NCBI GenBank assembly: GCA_030653635.1
Contig: JAURYZ010000239.1
Span: forward strand, 1 to 5,406
Source of the DNA: Coriobacteriia bacterium
GTDB taxonomy: Bacteria > Actinomycetota > Coriobacteriia > Anaerosomatales > JAHIQC01
Reading direction: 5' to 3'
DNA length: 5,406 nt
The notes beneath the pieces are model-generated. The model worked only from the letters and a program-made list of their open reading frames with translations, was not told where the DNA came from and did no database searches. The translations under genes were made by a program, and so were the position numbers. This document shows, piece after piece, positions 1 through 4,827 of the stretch. The stretch's first letter is position 1. The number at the start of each line of letters is the position of its first letter.

Positions 1-13
1 TCATGGCGCGGCG

Positions 14-316
14 ATGCAGCGAGAACTCCTGATGTCGAAACAGATCGCGGACATGGTCCGCAGCGACCCTACCCTGGTCGAGCGTGCCAGAAGGCACGTG
101 ATCAGGCTCCTAAACGAAGAGCAGGGAATGGCCCGGTCGGACACTCTCGAATGGCGACAGCTGCTGGAGAGCTACTCGCCGGAAAGGGTTGCCGACTTGC
201 TCGGATCGGAATCCTCGCGGGCGGAGCGCTTGCGTCAGAGCTCTCCGTTCTTCGCTGTGCTGACATCATCGGAACGCGACGCGATTCTCGAGCGGATGGC
301 GGGAGGGTCTGAGTGA
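14..316 (+). CDS. Small helical protein, putative antitoxin partner of the DUF6036-type nucleotidyltransferase (5' end may lie outside the window)
   Basis: This encodes about 100 residues that are strongly charged and predicted to be mainly alpha-helical. There is no signal peptide or membrane segment. I do not know a named domain for it, but the C-terminal part (residues about 69-92, with a run like AERLRQSSPF then VLTSSERDAILE) looks like a conserved tail that I remember from small proteins encoded directly before DUF6036-like nucleotidyltransferases. Its stop codon overlaps the GTG start of the next gene by four bases (GTGA), so the two are translationally coupled and probably form one operon. 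An antitoxin role is inferred from that position only. The start is uncertain: ATG codons occur at 14 and 32, neither has a convincing ribosome binding site, and the frame is open to the left edge, so the true start may be upstream of the window. Confidence 0.72.
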   Translation: MQRELLMSKQIADMVRSDPTLVERARRHVIRLLNEEQGMARSDTLEWRQLLESYSPERVADLLGSESSRAERLRQSSPFFAVLTSSERDAILERMAGGSE

Positions 317-855
317 GATACGACCAGCTGGAACATGCGATTCGCGCCGCCTGCGACGTCTCGGGAGACACCGAACTGATCATCTTCGGGTCACAGGCGA
401 TACTGGCGACCGCCCCGAACGCACCGGAGTCTCTGCGTGCGTCAATCGAGATCGACATCCAAGCGAAGACGTTTCCTGAGCGAACTGACTTGATCGATGG
501 TGCACTGGGCGAGGATTCGTTGTTTCACGCTACGCACGGGTTTTACGTCCACGGCGTCTCGGTGGAGGCGGCCACGCTTCCTGCTGGGTGGGAGAGCAGG
601 ACCATCGCAGTGCGGCACCCTGTCGGCACTCGGGGTGCTACGGGGCACTGCGTCGAGGCGCACGTTCTTGCCGCGAGCAAGTTGGTTGCGAATCGTGAGA
701 AGGACCGGGTCTTCGTGACGACGCTGCTCATTGAAGGCATCATCGATGGGGCAGTGCTGCTGGAGCGGATTCAAGCGCTACCAGTGGATGCAGATCGCAT
801 TGCACATCTCACGATGTGGGTGTCCATCACGCTGGAGGACCTGATGCCCGGCTGA
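313..855 (+). CDS. DUF6036-like nucleotidyltransferase-fold protein, putative toxin
   Basis: This is a 180-residue protein of the nucleotidyltransferase superfamily. The fold signature is visible as a hydrophobic strand followed by GSQ at residues 26-28, then after a helix an acidic pair E46-x-D48 in a strand (SIEIDIQ). This corresponds to the GS...DxD metal-binding motif; as I recall, glutamate at the first acidic position is usual in this subfamily. A second conserved block at about 115-131 (E-x-H, then AASKLVANREKD) matches the helix typical of DUF6036/AbiEii-like proteins. The GTG start is supported by GGAGGG at 302-307, five bases upstream, and by the GTGA overlap with the preceding gene. 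Relatives act as toxins by transferring nucleotides to RNA or protein, but the substrate here is unknown. It is the first of three distinct nucleotidyltransferase-fold genes in the window. The family call is fairly secure; the toxin role is inferred. Confidence 0.8.
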   Translation: MRYDQLEHAIRAACDVSGDTELIIFGSQAILATAPNAPESLRASIEIDIQAKTFPERTDLIDGALGEDSLFHATHGFYVHGVSVEAATLPAGWESRTIAVRHPVGTRGATGHCVEAHVLAASKLVANREKDRVFVTTLLIEGIIDGAVLLERIQALPVDADRIAHLTMWVSITLEDLMPG

Positions 856-906
856 CGGGAATCCGAGACCCCGTGCCCAAATACCCCACGAGCGCACAAG
901 CTCGAT

Positions 907-992
907 CCAACTAGAACGTTGCTCACGTTGCCCTGTGCCAGGAAGGCAGCAGGTTCCTAGGTTGGCCCCAGGGTGCTGCGTGTCATGGTTGG
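907..992 (+). ncRNA. Possible structured RNA or degenerate SRP-like hairpin (weak)
   Basis: A hairpin forms from CCTG (932-935) plus TGCC (936-939), an AGGAA loop, GGCA (945-948), one bulged G and CAGG (950-953). The outer arms CCAACTA (907-913) and TGGTTGG (986-992) can pair with one G-U, giving an elongated structure of about 86 nucleotides. The run GGAAGGCAGCAG at 941-952 resembles the conserved tip of bacterial signal recognition particle RNA (GGAAGG-N-AGCAG). It departs from that family because the loop is not a clean GGAA tetraloop closed by CC/GG, and the conserved 5' AGG is not in its expected place. It may be a decayed SRP RNA fragment, an unrelated intergenic hairpin, or chance. Confidence 0.17.
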
Positions 993-1058
993 ATTTGGTG
1001 TAGACGTCGCCTGCCACAATCACACAAGCTGATTCCGAGTTTGAAATTGTGATACCGT

Positions 1059-1064
1059 GGAAGG
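1059..1064 (+). promoter_or_regulatory. Ribosome binding site that sets the DUF4160 start at 1073
   Basis: GGAAGG lies eight bases before the ATG at 1073. An in-frame GTG at 1049 would add eight residues, but it has no Shine-Dalgarno sequence and would place this GGAAGG inside the gene. The protein that begins at 1073 (MPKIRRGGYVF) also starts where members of this family usually start. Confidence 0.6.
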
Positions 1065-1072
1065 TAGCATAT

Positions 1073-1267
1073 ATGCCGAAGATACGTCGTGGCGGCTACG
1101 TCTTTGTCGGCTGGATAGGCGATCACTCGCCACGGCATGTGCATGTCTTTCGTGACGGGATGCTCATTGTGAAGTGGGACCTGGAGAACTCCAAGGCTAT
1201 GGAGGGTTCCATGCCCGGTCGCGTCAAGAAGTTGATCGTGGAGTTGGAAAGTGAAGGTCTGCTGTGA
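1073..1267 (+). CDS. DUF4160 domain protein, probable component of a TA-like pair
   Basis: This is a 64-residue protein spanning essentially the whole DUF4160 domain. The family signature is clear: an MPKI start, a beta strand with GGYVFVGW (7-14), the central block GDHSPRHVHVFRDG (16-29) with its invariant-looking His-x-His, then KWDLEN (34-39) and a C-terminal helix that ends EGLL. DUF4160 proteins are small, cytoplasmic and of unproven function. They are often encoded next to DUF2442 or helix-turn-helix proteins and are widely suspected to be TA components. Here the stop codon overlaps the GTG of the following HTH gene by four bases, so the two are co-translated. The histidines could bind metal or nucleic acid, but that is a guess. 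The family assignment is strong; which partner is the toxin cannot be read from sequence. Confidence 0.85.
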   Translation: MPKIRRGGYVFVGWIGDHSPRHVHVFRDGMLIVKWDLENSKAMEGSMPGRVKKLIVELESEGLL

Positions 1268-1788
1268 AGATTCGTGCCGTCAGGGCCAACAACCATAAAC
1301 GGGTCTTCGAGATCACCGTCAGTAGGGGTGTTTATCCGATGCCCTATTCCAAAGTCGATCCGGTTCCAAGTAGGACAGACTCGATCGAGCGCGTGTATGC
1401 AGACGAAGAGCTGGGCCGAGAGGGCTTCACCTACGTCTTGAGGTCAGGATCAGAAGGGTCGGTCCACATCGACTCCGTCCTTGAGTACAACGAAGATCCT
1501 CGCTACATGCGCGATCTCCTGCTCTACAATCTCACGATTGAAGCGCAGAGATGCATGAAGGCCAGCCCGCTCTCGCAGCGGGAGATAATCCGTCGCGCCG
1601 GGACTTCTGCTTCGCAGATCACTCGTCTGCTTGACCTCGGCAATCGCACGAAGTCGGTCGACAAACTTGTCGTGCTGCTCGGCGCAATGGACTGCGAAGT
1701 CGAGTTCACTGTCCGTCCGGCACAAACGCAGTCCGCGAGCAGGCATGCGGGACACGCTGCAACAACGACGCAAGCGAGCCCGTCTTAG
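1264..1788 (+). CDS. Two-part protein: DUF2442-like N-terminal region and C-terminal helix-turn-helix, putative antitoxin and autoregulator
   Basis: This encodes 174 residues. The N-terminal part (about 1-78) is predicted to be beta-rich, with conserved-looking runs VYADEELGREGFTY (44-57) and a segment ending in HIDSVLEYN (68-76). In position and size this part is like DUF2442 partners of DUF4160, although I cannot confirm that family. The middle to C-terminal part (about 84-150) is an XRE-like helix-turn-helix: SPLSQREIIRRAGTSASQITRLLD at 101-124 places a turn around GTSASQ, followed by a helix that carries SVDKLVVLLGAMDCEVEF (131-148). Residues 152-174 are a low-complexity Ala/Thr/Gln/Ser tail. 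The GTG start has GAAGG at 1253-1257, six bases upstream, and overlaps the DUF4160 stop codon. DNA binding points to an antitoxin that represses its own operon, by inference from architecture. Confidence 0.78.
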   Translation: MKIRAVRANNHKRVFEITVSRGVYPMPYSKVDPVPSRTDSIERVYADEELGREGFTYVLRSGSEGSVHIDSVLEYNEDPRYMRDLLLYNLTIEAQRCMKASPLSQREIIRRAGTSASQITRLLDLGNRTKSVDKLVVLLGAMDCEVEFTVRPAQTQSASRHAGHAATTTQASPS

Positions 1789-1835
1789 GTCATCGCAGGA
1801 ACTAGAACAGAAATAGCGGAAACATCCCTGCTCTA

Positions 1836-1844
1836 TGGTATAAT
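1836..1844 (+). promoter_or_regulatory. Extended -10 promoter (TGG-TATAAT) for the AbiE-like module
   Basis: A perfect TATAAT at 1839-1844 is preceded by TG one base upstream (1836-1837), the extended -10 arrangement that can work without a good -35 box; no convincing -35 is seen 16-18 bases upstream. Transcription would begin near 1851, about 20 bases before the ATG at 1873. That ATG has AGAAGGGA at 1858-1865 as its ribosome binding site. An imperfect inverted repeat, ATGGTA (1835-1840) and TGCCAT (1851-1856), straddles the -10 box and could be an operator. Confidence 0.62.
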
Positions 1845-1872
1845 CTGCGGTGCCATCAGAAGGGAAACGGGC

Positions 1873-2280
1873 ATGGAGCCGACGTTGCCGGTCAGCGAGG
1901 CCGCAAGGCTTCTGAAAGTCACACCACGCACGATTCGCAACTGGGCCGCAGAAGGCACATTACGTGCGACGCGCGTCTCCCCCCGAGTGATGCTCGTCCC
2001 TCTGTCGGAAGTGCATCGTTTAACCGGAGGACTGGCGAGGCCCGACCTTTCCTCGGTCATCTGGGATGTCGACCTGTCGACGCTCGACGAGGATCGTCAT
2101 GCGGATTTCATCATGCGCCGGGTGCTGGAAGCAGGCCGCCCCGAGCAACTGAGATGGCTGTTCAGGCGCTATAGCGAGGCGGCGATCAGCGACTTCGTAG
2201 TGCGAGATCGCGCGATGCCGGCGCGCACGAGCGAGGCCTGGGGCGAGCTGCTGAGGAGGCGTCGTGGTCGAGCTGCATGA
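1873..2280 (+). CDS. Helix-turn-helix plus DUF6922-like protein, putative antitoxin and regulator of the AbiE-like module
   Basis: This is a 135-residue protein with two parts. Residues 5-33 form a MerR/excisionase-type helix-turn-helix (VSEAARLLKVTPRTIRNWAAEG), followed by a wing-like strand pair to about 45. The remainder, about 62-128, fits the DUF6922-like pattern: WDVDLSTLDEDRHADFIMRRVLE, then RWLFRRYSEAAI and a C-terminal helix with W123. I recognise this arrangement as the usual partner of AbiEii-type nucleotidyltransferases, where it substitutes for classical AbiEi. The start ATG is well placed behind a ribosome binding site and an extended -10 promoter. The last 17 bases overlap the next gene, so the pair is translationally coupled. 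The likely role is to bind the promoter region for autorepression and to counter the downstream toxin, as AbiEi does in type IV AbiE systems; both functions are inferred. Confidence 0.82.
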   Translation: MEPTLPVSEAARLLKVTPRTIRNWAAEGTLRATRVSPRVMLVPLSEVHRLTGGLARPDLSSVIWDVDLSTLDEDRHADFIMRRVLEAGRPEQLRWLFRRYSEAAISDFVVRDRAMPARTSEAWGELLRRRRGRAA

Positions 2281-2908
2281 AGAGGTGCTCTCAGCGGAGA
2301 CATCCGCGGTCTTCGGCTGCCTTGGTACTCAACAGAGCTTGAACGCCTTCTATCTTGCGGGCGGCACGGCTGCGGCACTGCAGCTCGGGCACCGACTGTC
2401 GCTCGATCTAGACCTGTTCAGCGAGCGCCGTTGGTCATGGGAGTCGGCGAGTCAGGCTCTGAGCGCATGCGGGAAGGTGACCGTCGACATCCAGGAACCG
2501 GGCACGTTCGTCGGCTCCGTCTCTGAGGTGAGGGTCAGCCTCTTTCACTACCCACACATGTTGATCGAGGAGCCGGTGCCCACACGCTTCGGCATCCCGC
2601 TCGCATCGCTTTCCGACATCGGCTGTATGAAGCTCGTGGCGGTCGCCCAGCGGGGAAGCAAGAAGGACTTCGTCGACCTCTATCATCTCGGCGCTGCCGG
2701 TTACACGGTCCGGGATCTCATGCGTTTGCTTGATCGCAAGATGCCGGGTGTCTCATTCAATCCGCTGCACATTATCAAGAGCCTCGCGTACTTTGACGAT
2801 GCCGACGCAGAGCCGGACCCGATCATGCTCGTGCCCTATGAGTGGTCCAAGGTCCGCGAGTACTGCGCCCGTCAGGCCGACGCACTACTTGCCGAGATCA
2901 TCGACTAG
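2264..2908 (+). CDS. AbiEii/AbiGii-type nucleotidyltransferase, putative toxin
   Basis: This is a 214-residue member of the AbiEii/AbiGii nucleotidyltransferase toxin family. Catalytic features are intact: AGGT at 32-35 (the family's GS/GG motif), then HRLSLDLDLFS (43-53) with metal-binding D48 and D50. A third block, LSDIGCMKLVAVAQRGSKKDFVDLYHL (116-142), has conserved K123, R130, D135 and D138. AbiEii proteins use NTPs to modify a cellular target and stop growth, aborting phage infection; some relatives add nucleotides to tRNA. The GTG start at 2264 has AGGAGG at 2254-2259, only four bases away, and gives the expected N-terminus. A GTG at 2285 is a less likely alternative. The gene overlaps its antitoxin candidate by 17 bases. 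It ends 10 bases from the stop of a convergent gene, leaving no room for a terminator between them. The family call is secure; the target is unknown. Confidence 0.9.
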   Translation: MVELHEEVLSAETSAVFGCLGTQQSLNAFYLAGGTAAALQLGHRLSLDLDLFSERRWSWESASQALSACGKVTVDIQEPGTFVGSVSEVRVSLFHYPHMLIEEPVPTRFGIPLASLSDIGCMKLVAVAQRGSKKDFVDLYHLGAAGYTVRDLMRLLDRKMPGVSFNPLHIIKSLAYFDDADAEPDPIMLVPYEWSKVREYCARQADALLAEIID

Positions 2909-2918
2909 ACGCGGAAGG

Positions 2919-3968
2919 CTACTGCGCCTTGAGTGCGCGAACCGCTTCGGCGATCTCGGGTGACAGTTGGTGTAGCGACTTCAAGCCGGCCAGGGCGCGC
3001 TTCTCCCACCCGCGCCCTCGATCGGCGATCGCTTCCCATGCGAGCGTTATGTCCCCTGGGCGCTCTTGGGCCAGGACCTCAAGGCACTGTGATGCCTGCC
3101 ACAGGTCCTTATCCCTCTTCGCATGGGCCGTCGCTGGTCTCTCACCGGAAACGATCAGCTTGTGCAGTGCGAATCGTGCCGGGTCGGGCACGACCACACT
3201 GGTCGCCCCGCCATTGATCACGGCACCGGGAATCGCGGAGTCCATCAGGAAGTCCAGGTACTTGAGTGGCTGCGCCGTCGCAGCAAAGCGCTGGAGTCTG
3301 ATCGGCGCCTGGCCTTGTCGTCGTGCGGGGGAGAGGAGATCCACGCGCAGCCCCTGTCCGCGCACTTTGAACGACGTGGAGGGGCTTCTCGGATCCAGTC
3401 CCGGCACGGGCAAGAAGCCCATCTCAAGGCTCGCGAGGGTCCCCGGGATGTCGGTAGCGACGTCGGGAAGAGCGATGTTCATGGTTCGCGCCGCGGCCAC
3501 GTCGACGTCTTGAGTGCGAAGGGTCGCACCAGACCAGCGTGCCCCAAGCATGTTGCCGATCACGATGAAGGCGTGGGTGCCTACCAGTACGCCACCGAGC
3601 CTGAACACACCGGCATCGGCCAACGATTTCAAGACGCGCGCCGATGCCGCATCCGTAGTCATGGCCCCGCCGGCTCTGAGCAGTGAACCGAGTCGCTGTA
3701 TCGAGGTCTGATCCTCGGCGACGAGTTCCCGCGCGACAGCGTATCGTTGGGCCACGCGATCAAGGGCGTCGCTCTTGCGTCCCAAGTAGATCTGATGCTT
3801 CGCGTTACCGGGGCTCAGGTGCTGGAAGTAGTAGTACTGCTGACCTTTGACGGTCTTGGTGACGAAGCTGCCCTGGAGATGCCCGATGGCGCGCTGCGCT
3901 TCATACGCGGCGAGACGCTCAAGAAGCTCCGCATAGAGCGTTTGGACTTCGAGAGGTTGTTTCTCCAT
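2919..3968 (-). CDS. GSU2403-family nucleotidyltransferase-fold protein
   Basis: This is a 349-residue protein of the GSU2403-like (NTP_transf_8-like) family, complete in length. Residues 1-95 form an N-terminal region with a helix and a strand-rich GSF...YYYFQHLSPG...HQIYLG segment (33-63), which may bind nucleic acid. The catalytic fold follows: GGVLVGTHAF (125-134) ending in GTH instead of GS, GNMLGARW (138-145), then TQDVDV (152-157) with D154 and D156. RVDLL (208-212) supplies the likely third acid, D210. A C-terminal helical part starts at PDPARFALHKLIV (261-273) and includes basic residues around 284-288. The ATG has AAGGAGG four bases upstream. Unlike the other units, it has no obvious small partner; its upstream neighbour is the PIN toxin of a separate pair. 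Its promoter sits in a nested palindrome. The enzyme substrate is unknown; a toxin or defence role is inferred from fold and location. Confidence 0.86.
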   Translation of the reverse strand: MEKQPLEVQTLYAELLERLAAYEAQRAIGHLQGSFVTKTVKGQQYYYFQHLSPGNAKHQIYLGRKSDALDRVAQRYAVARELVAEDQTSIQRLGSLLRAGGAMTTDAASARVLKSLADAGVFRLGGVLVGTHAFIVIGNMLGARWSGATLRTQDVDVAAARTMNIALPDVATDIPGTLASLEMGFLPVPGLDPRSPSTSFKVRGQGLRVDLLSPARRQGQAPIRLQRFAATAQPLKYLDFLMDSAIPGAVINGGATSVVVPDPARFALHKLIVSGERPATAHAKRDKDLWQASQCLEVLAQERPGDITLAWEAIADRGRGWEKRALAGLKSLHQLSPEIAEAVRALKAQ

Positions 3969-3980
3969 GGCGCCTCCTTG

Positions 3981-4014
3981 GTTATACGCAGGATACCGCG
4001 GTACTGCGTATAAC
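3981..4014. repeat. Nested palindrome: 11-bp perfect inverted repeat around a 10-bp perfect palindrome
   Basis: The arms GTTATACGCAG (3981-3991) and CTGCGTATAAC (4004-4014) are exact reverse complements. The 12 bases between them contain TACCGCGGTA (3994-4003), itself a perfect palindrome, displaced by one base from the outer symmetry centre by an extra GA. The element fills the space between the PIN toxin's end and the nucleotidyltransferase start and covers the spacer and -10 box of the latter's promoter. An operator for a dimeric repressor is the simplest reading. As RNA it would form a strong hairpin, but there is no T-run that would make it an intrinsic terminator. Confidence 0.85.
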
Positions 4015-4018
4015 TCAA
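3990..4018 (-). promoter_or_regulatory. Sigma-70-like promoter of the GSU2403-family gene
   Basis: On the minus strand, TTGAGT (4013-4018) and TATCCT (3990-3995) are separated by exactly 17 bases; each matches four of six consensus positions. Transcription would start near 3983, about 15 bases before the ATG at 3968, with AAGGAGG (3973-3979) in between. The boxes interlock with the nested palindrome, so a bound protein would block RNA polymerase. Confidence 0.5.
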
Positions 4019-4033
4019 CCGCTCACCCGGCAC

Positions 4034-4453
4034 TCACCCCAGCAGCCGCGCGCGGCATGCCCCACTCGAGGCGAGGCGCCGGTCCGCTGTCACGAGTTCG
4101 CAGTCCAGCTCGACCGCGAGCGCTGCGAAGGCCGCGTCGTAGAGCGTGAGTCCGTACCGGGCAGCGATCGAGCCCGCCGCCCGAGCGAGCTGTGCGTCGA
4201 CCGGATGCCACTGGAGCCGAAACCCCTCAAGCACGTCCGCGACGCGCATCAGTTCGTCCCCGTCGAAACGTCGCTGCTTCAACGCGTTCAGCACTTCCAG
4301 TCGCATGTGATCGGGTGACGCCAGTGCTGCCGCACCCGCCAGGTGATCCTGCAGCAGTTCCCAGGATTCAGCGACGTGTGACTCGCGCTCGGCCACGAAC
4401 CACTTGGTCGTCACCGATGTGTCGACCACCCGCCGCACGGCCGCCTCACTCAT
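4034..4453 (-). CDS. vapC: PIN-domain ribonuclease toxin, VapC-like
   Basis: This is a 139-residue PIN-domain protein of typical VapC length. The four acidic residues of the active site are recognisable: D11 in VVDTSV, E53 in RLEVLNAL, D106 in TLYDAAFAALA and D124 in LVTADRRL. In this fold they coordinate magnesium or manganese for endoribonuclease cleavage, in VapCs usually of tRNA or rRNA. The ATG lies within the end of the upstream antitoxin gene (8-base ATGAGTGA overlap). It has GGAG at 4459-4462, five bases upstream, so it is translationally coupled to its partner. The toxin is therefore expected to be made only alongside the antitoxin and held inactive in the complex. The family and partner assignment are strong; the cleaved RNA cannot be predicted. 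Confidence 0.9.
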   Translation of the reverse strand: MSEAAVRRVVDTSVTTKWFVAERESHVAESWELLQDHLAGAAALASPDHMRLEVLNALKQRRFDGDELMRVADVLEGFRLQWHPVDAQLARAAGSIAARYGLTLYDAAFAALAVELDCELVTADRRLASSGACRARLLG

Positions 4454-4730
4454 CGATGCTCCAAGGCTTGTAGTCGTTGTCGCGGTCGCGCCGGATGATC
4501 TCGGTGACGTCCATCCCAGGGTGCGCGACCTTCGCGATCTCGCGCGCGTCCGCCATCGCCTGCAGGATGCTCTCGCGCCTCTCCTGTGCAGCTCGCTTCT
4601 CCTGGAGGTGCGCGATGTAGTGTGCAGTCGCCTCCTGGACGAGTCCGCTGCGGGAGCGGTCGAGTTCCTCGGCTAAAGAATCGACCTGTTCGAGCAGGTC
4701 GTCGGGCAGCGACACGTTGACTTTGGCCAT
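4446..4730 (-). CDS. vapB: Ribbon-helix-helix (CopG-like) antitoxin, VapB-like
   Basis: This is a 94-residue protein whose N-terminus is a ribbon-helix-helix DNA-binding domain. The beta strand KVNVSLP is at 3-9, helix A about 10-22, and the second helix begins at SRSGLVQEA (26-34) and continues to about 45. The middle is a charged helix (44-66). The C-terminal segment (about 70-94, with MDVTEIIRRDRD) is the likely flexible part that wraps the PIN active site. The dimer would bind its own promoter through the paired strands, giving autoregulation of the pair. The start ATG has GAGAGG at 4737-4742, six bases upstream. The stop overlaps the toxin start. An RHH antitoxin with a PIN toxin is a common VapBC variant; the symbol denotes that class, not a specific named locus. 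Confidence 0.9.
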   Translation of the reverse strand: MAKVNVSLPDDLLEQVDSLAEELDRSRSGLVQEATAHYIAHLQEKRAAQERRESILQAMADAREIAKVAHPGMDVTEIIRRDRDNDYKPWSIDE

Positions 4731-4772
4731 GATGCGCCTCTCTGGTAGTGCCGAACGGTGGTGCTAGGAAGG

Positions 4773-4778
4773 AGTATA
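4773..4778 (-). promoter_or_regulatory. Candidate -10 box for the VapBC-like operon
   Basis: Read on the minus strand this is TATACT, five of six matches to the -10 consensus, about 43 bases before the antitoxin ATG. No matching -35 hexamer is found 16-18 bases upstream, so the promoter call rests on the -10 box and its position. The 69-base stretch from 4731 to 4799 also contains the antitoxin ribosome binding site. Confidence 0.4.
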
Positions 4779-4827
4779 CCCAAAAGGAGGCATTGCCGTC
4801 GCGCCGTGCATGGCCTCGAATTCAGGT

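Larger units (their letters stand above)
856..1072. other. Intergenic gap with a possible structured RNA
   Basis: These 217 bases separate the first two modules and contain no credible gene; the frames crossing them on either strand have no recognisable protein character. I see no clear sigma-70 promoter for the downstream DUF4160 pair; TTGAAA at 1041-1046 has no suitable -10 partner. The only structure I can point to is a hairpin at 932-953 within a possible longer stem spanning 907-992, listed separately. Confidence 0.5.

Noticed and set aside
778..1023. Minus-strand open frame of 81 codons across the first intergenic gap
   Set aside because: It overlaps the end of the DUF6036-like gene, has Cys/Trp/His-rich composition without any motif, and has no ribosome binding site that I can see.
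2909..2918. Bidirectional terminator between the convergent AbiEii-type and GSU2403-family genes
   Set aside because: The gap is only ten bases and I see no stem-loop with T-runs; any termination signal must lie inside the coding ends or be of another kind.
2842..3686. Long plus-strand open frames (223 and 187 codons) opposite the GSU2403-family gene
   Set aside because: They lie antisense to a gene with clear catalytic motifs, are rich in Arg and Ser as expected of shadow frames in GC-rich DNA, and show no domain character.
3981..4014. The nested palindrome as an integron attC site or an intrinsic terminator
   Set aside because: The arms run GTT...AAC outward-in, opposite to the RYYYAAC...GTTRRRY order of attC, and the core bases do not fit. 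There is no T-run on either side for termination.
4013..4149. Plus-strand open frames over the PIN gene end (60 to 93 codons)
   Set aside because: These are Arg/Pro/Ala-rich shadows of the minus-strand PIN gene, whose four catalytic acids are clear.
4683..4700. Hairpin GACCTG/CAGGTC inside the antitoxin gene
   Set aside because: It falls in the conserved ribbon-helix-helix coding sequence and is explained by the codons used there; nothing suggests a regulatory role.
4784..4812. AAGGAGG at 4784-4790 as a plus-strand ribosome binding site for the kinase fragment
   Set aside because: It is about 19 bases from the ATG at 4810 and no usable start codon lies at a proper spacing. It also lies within the VapBC promoter region on the opposite strand.
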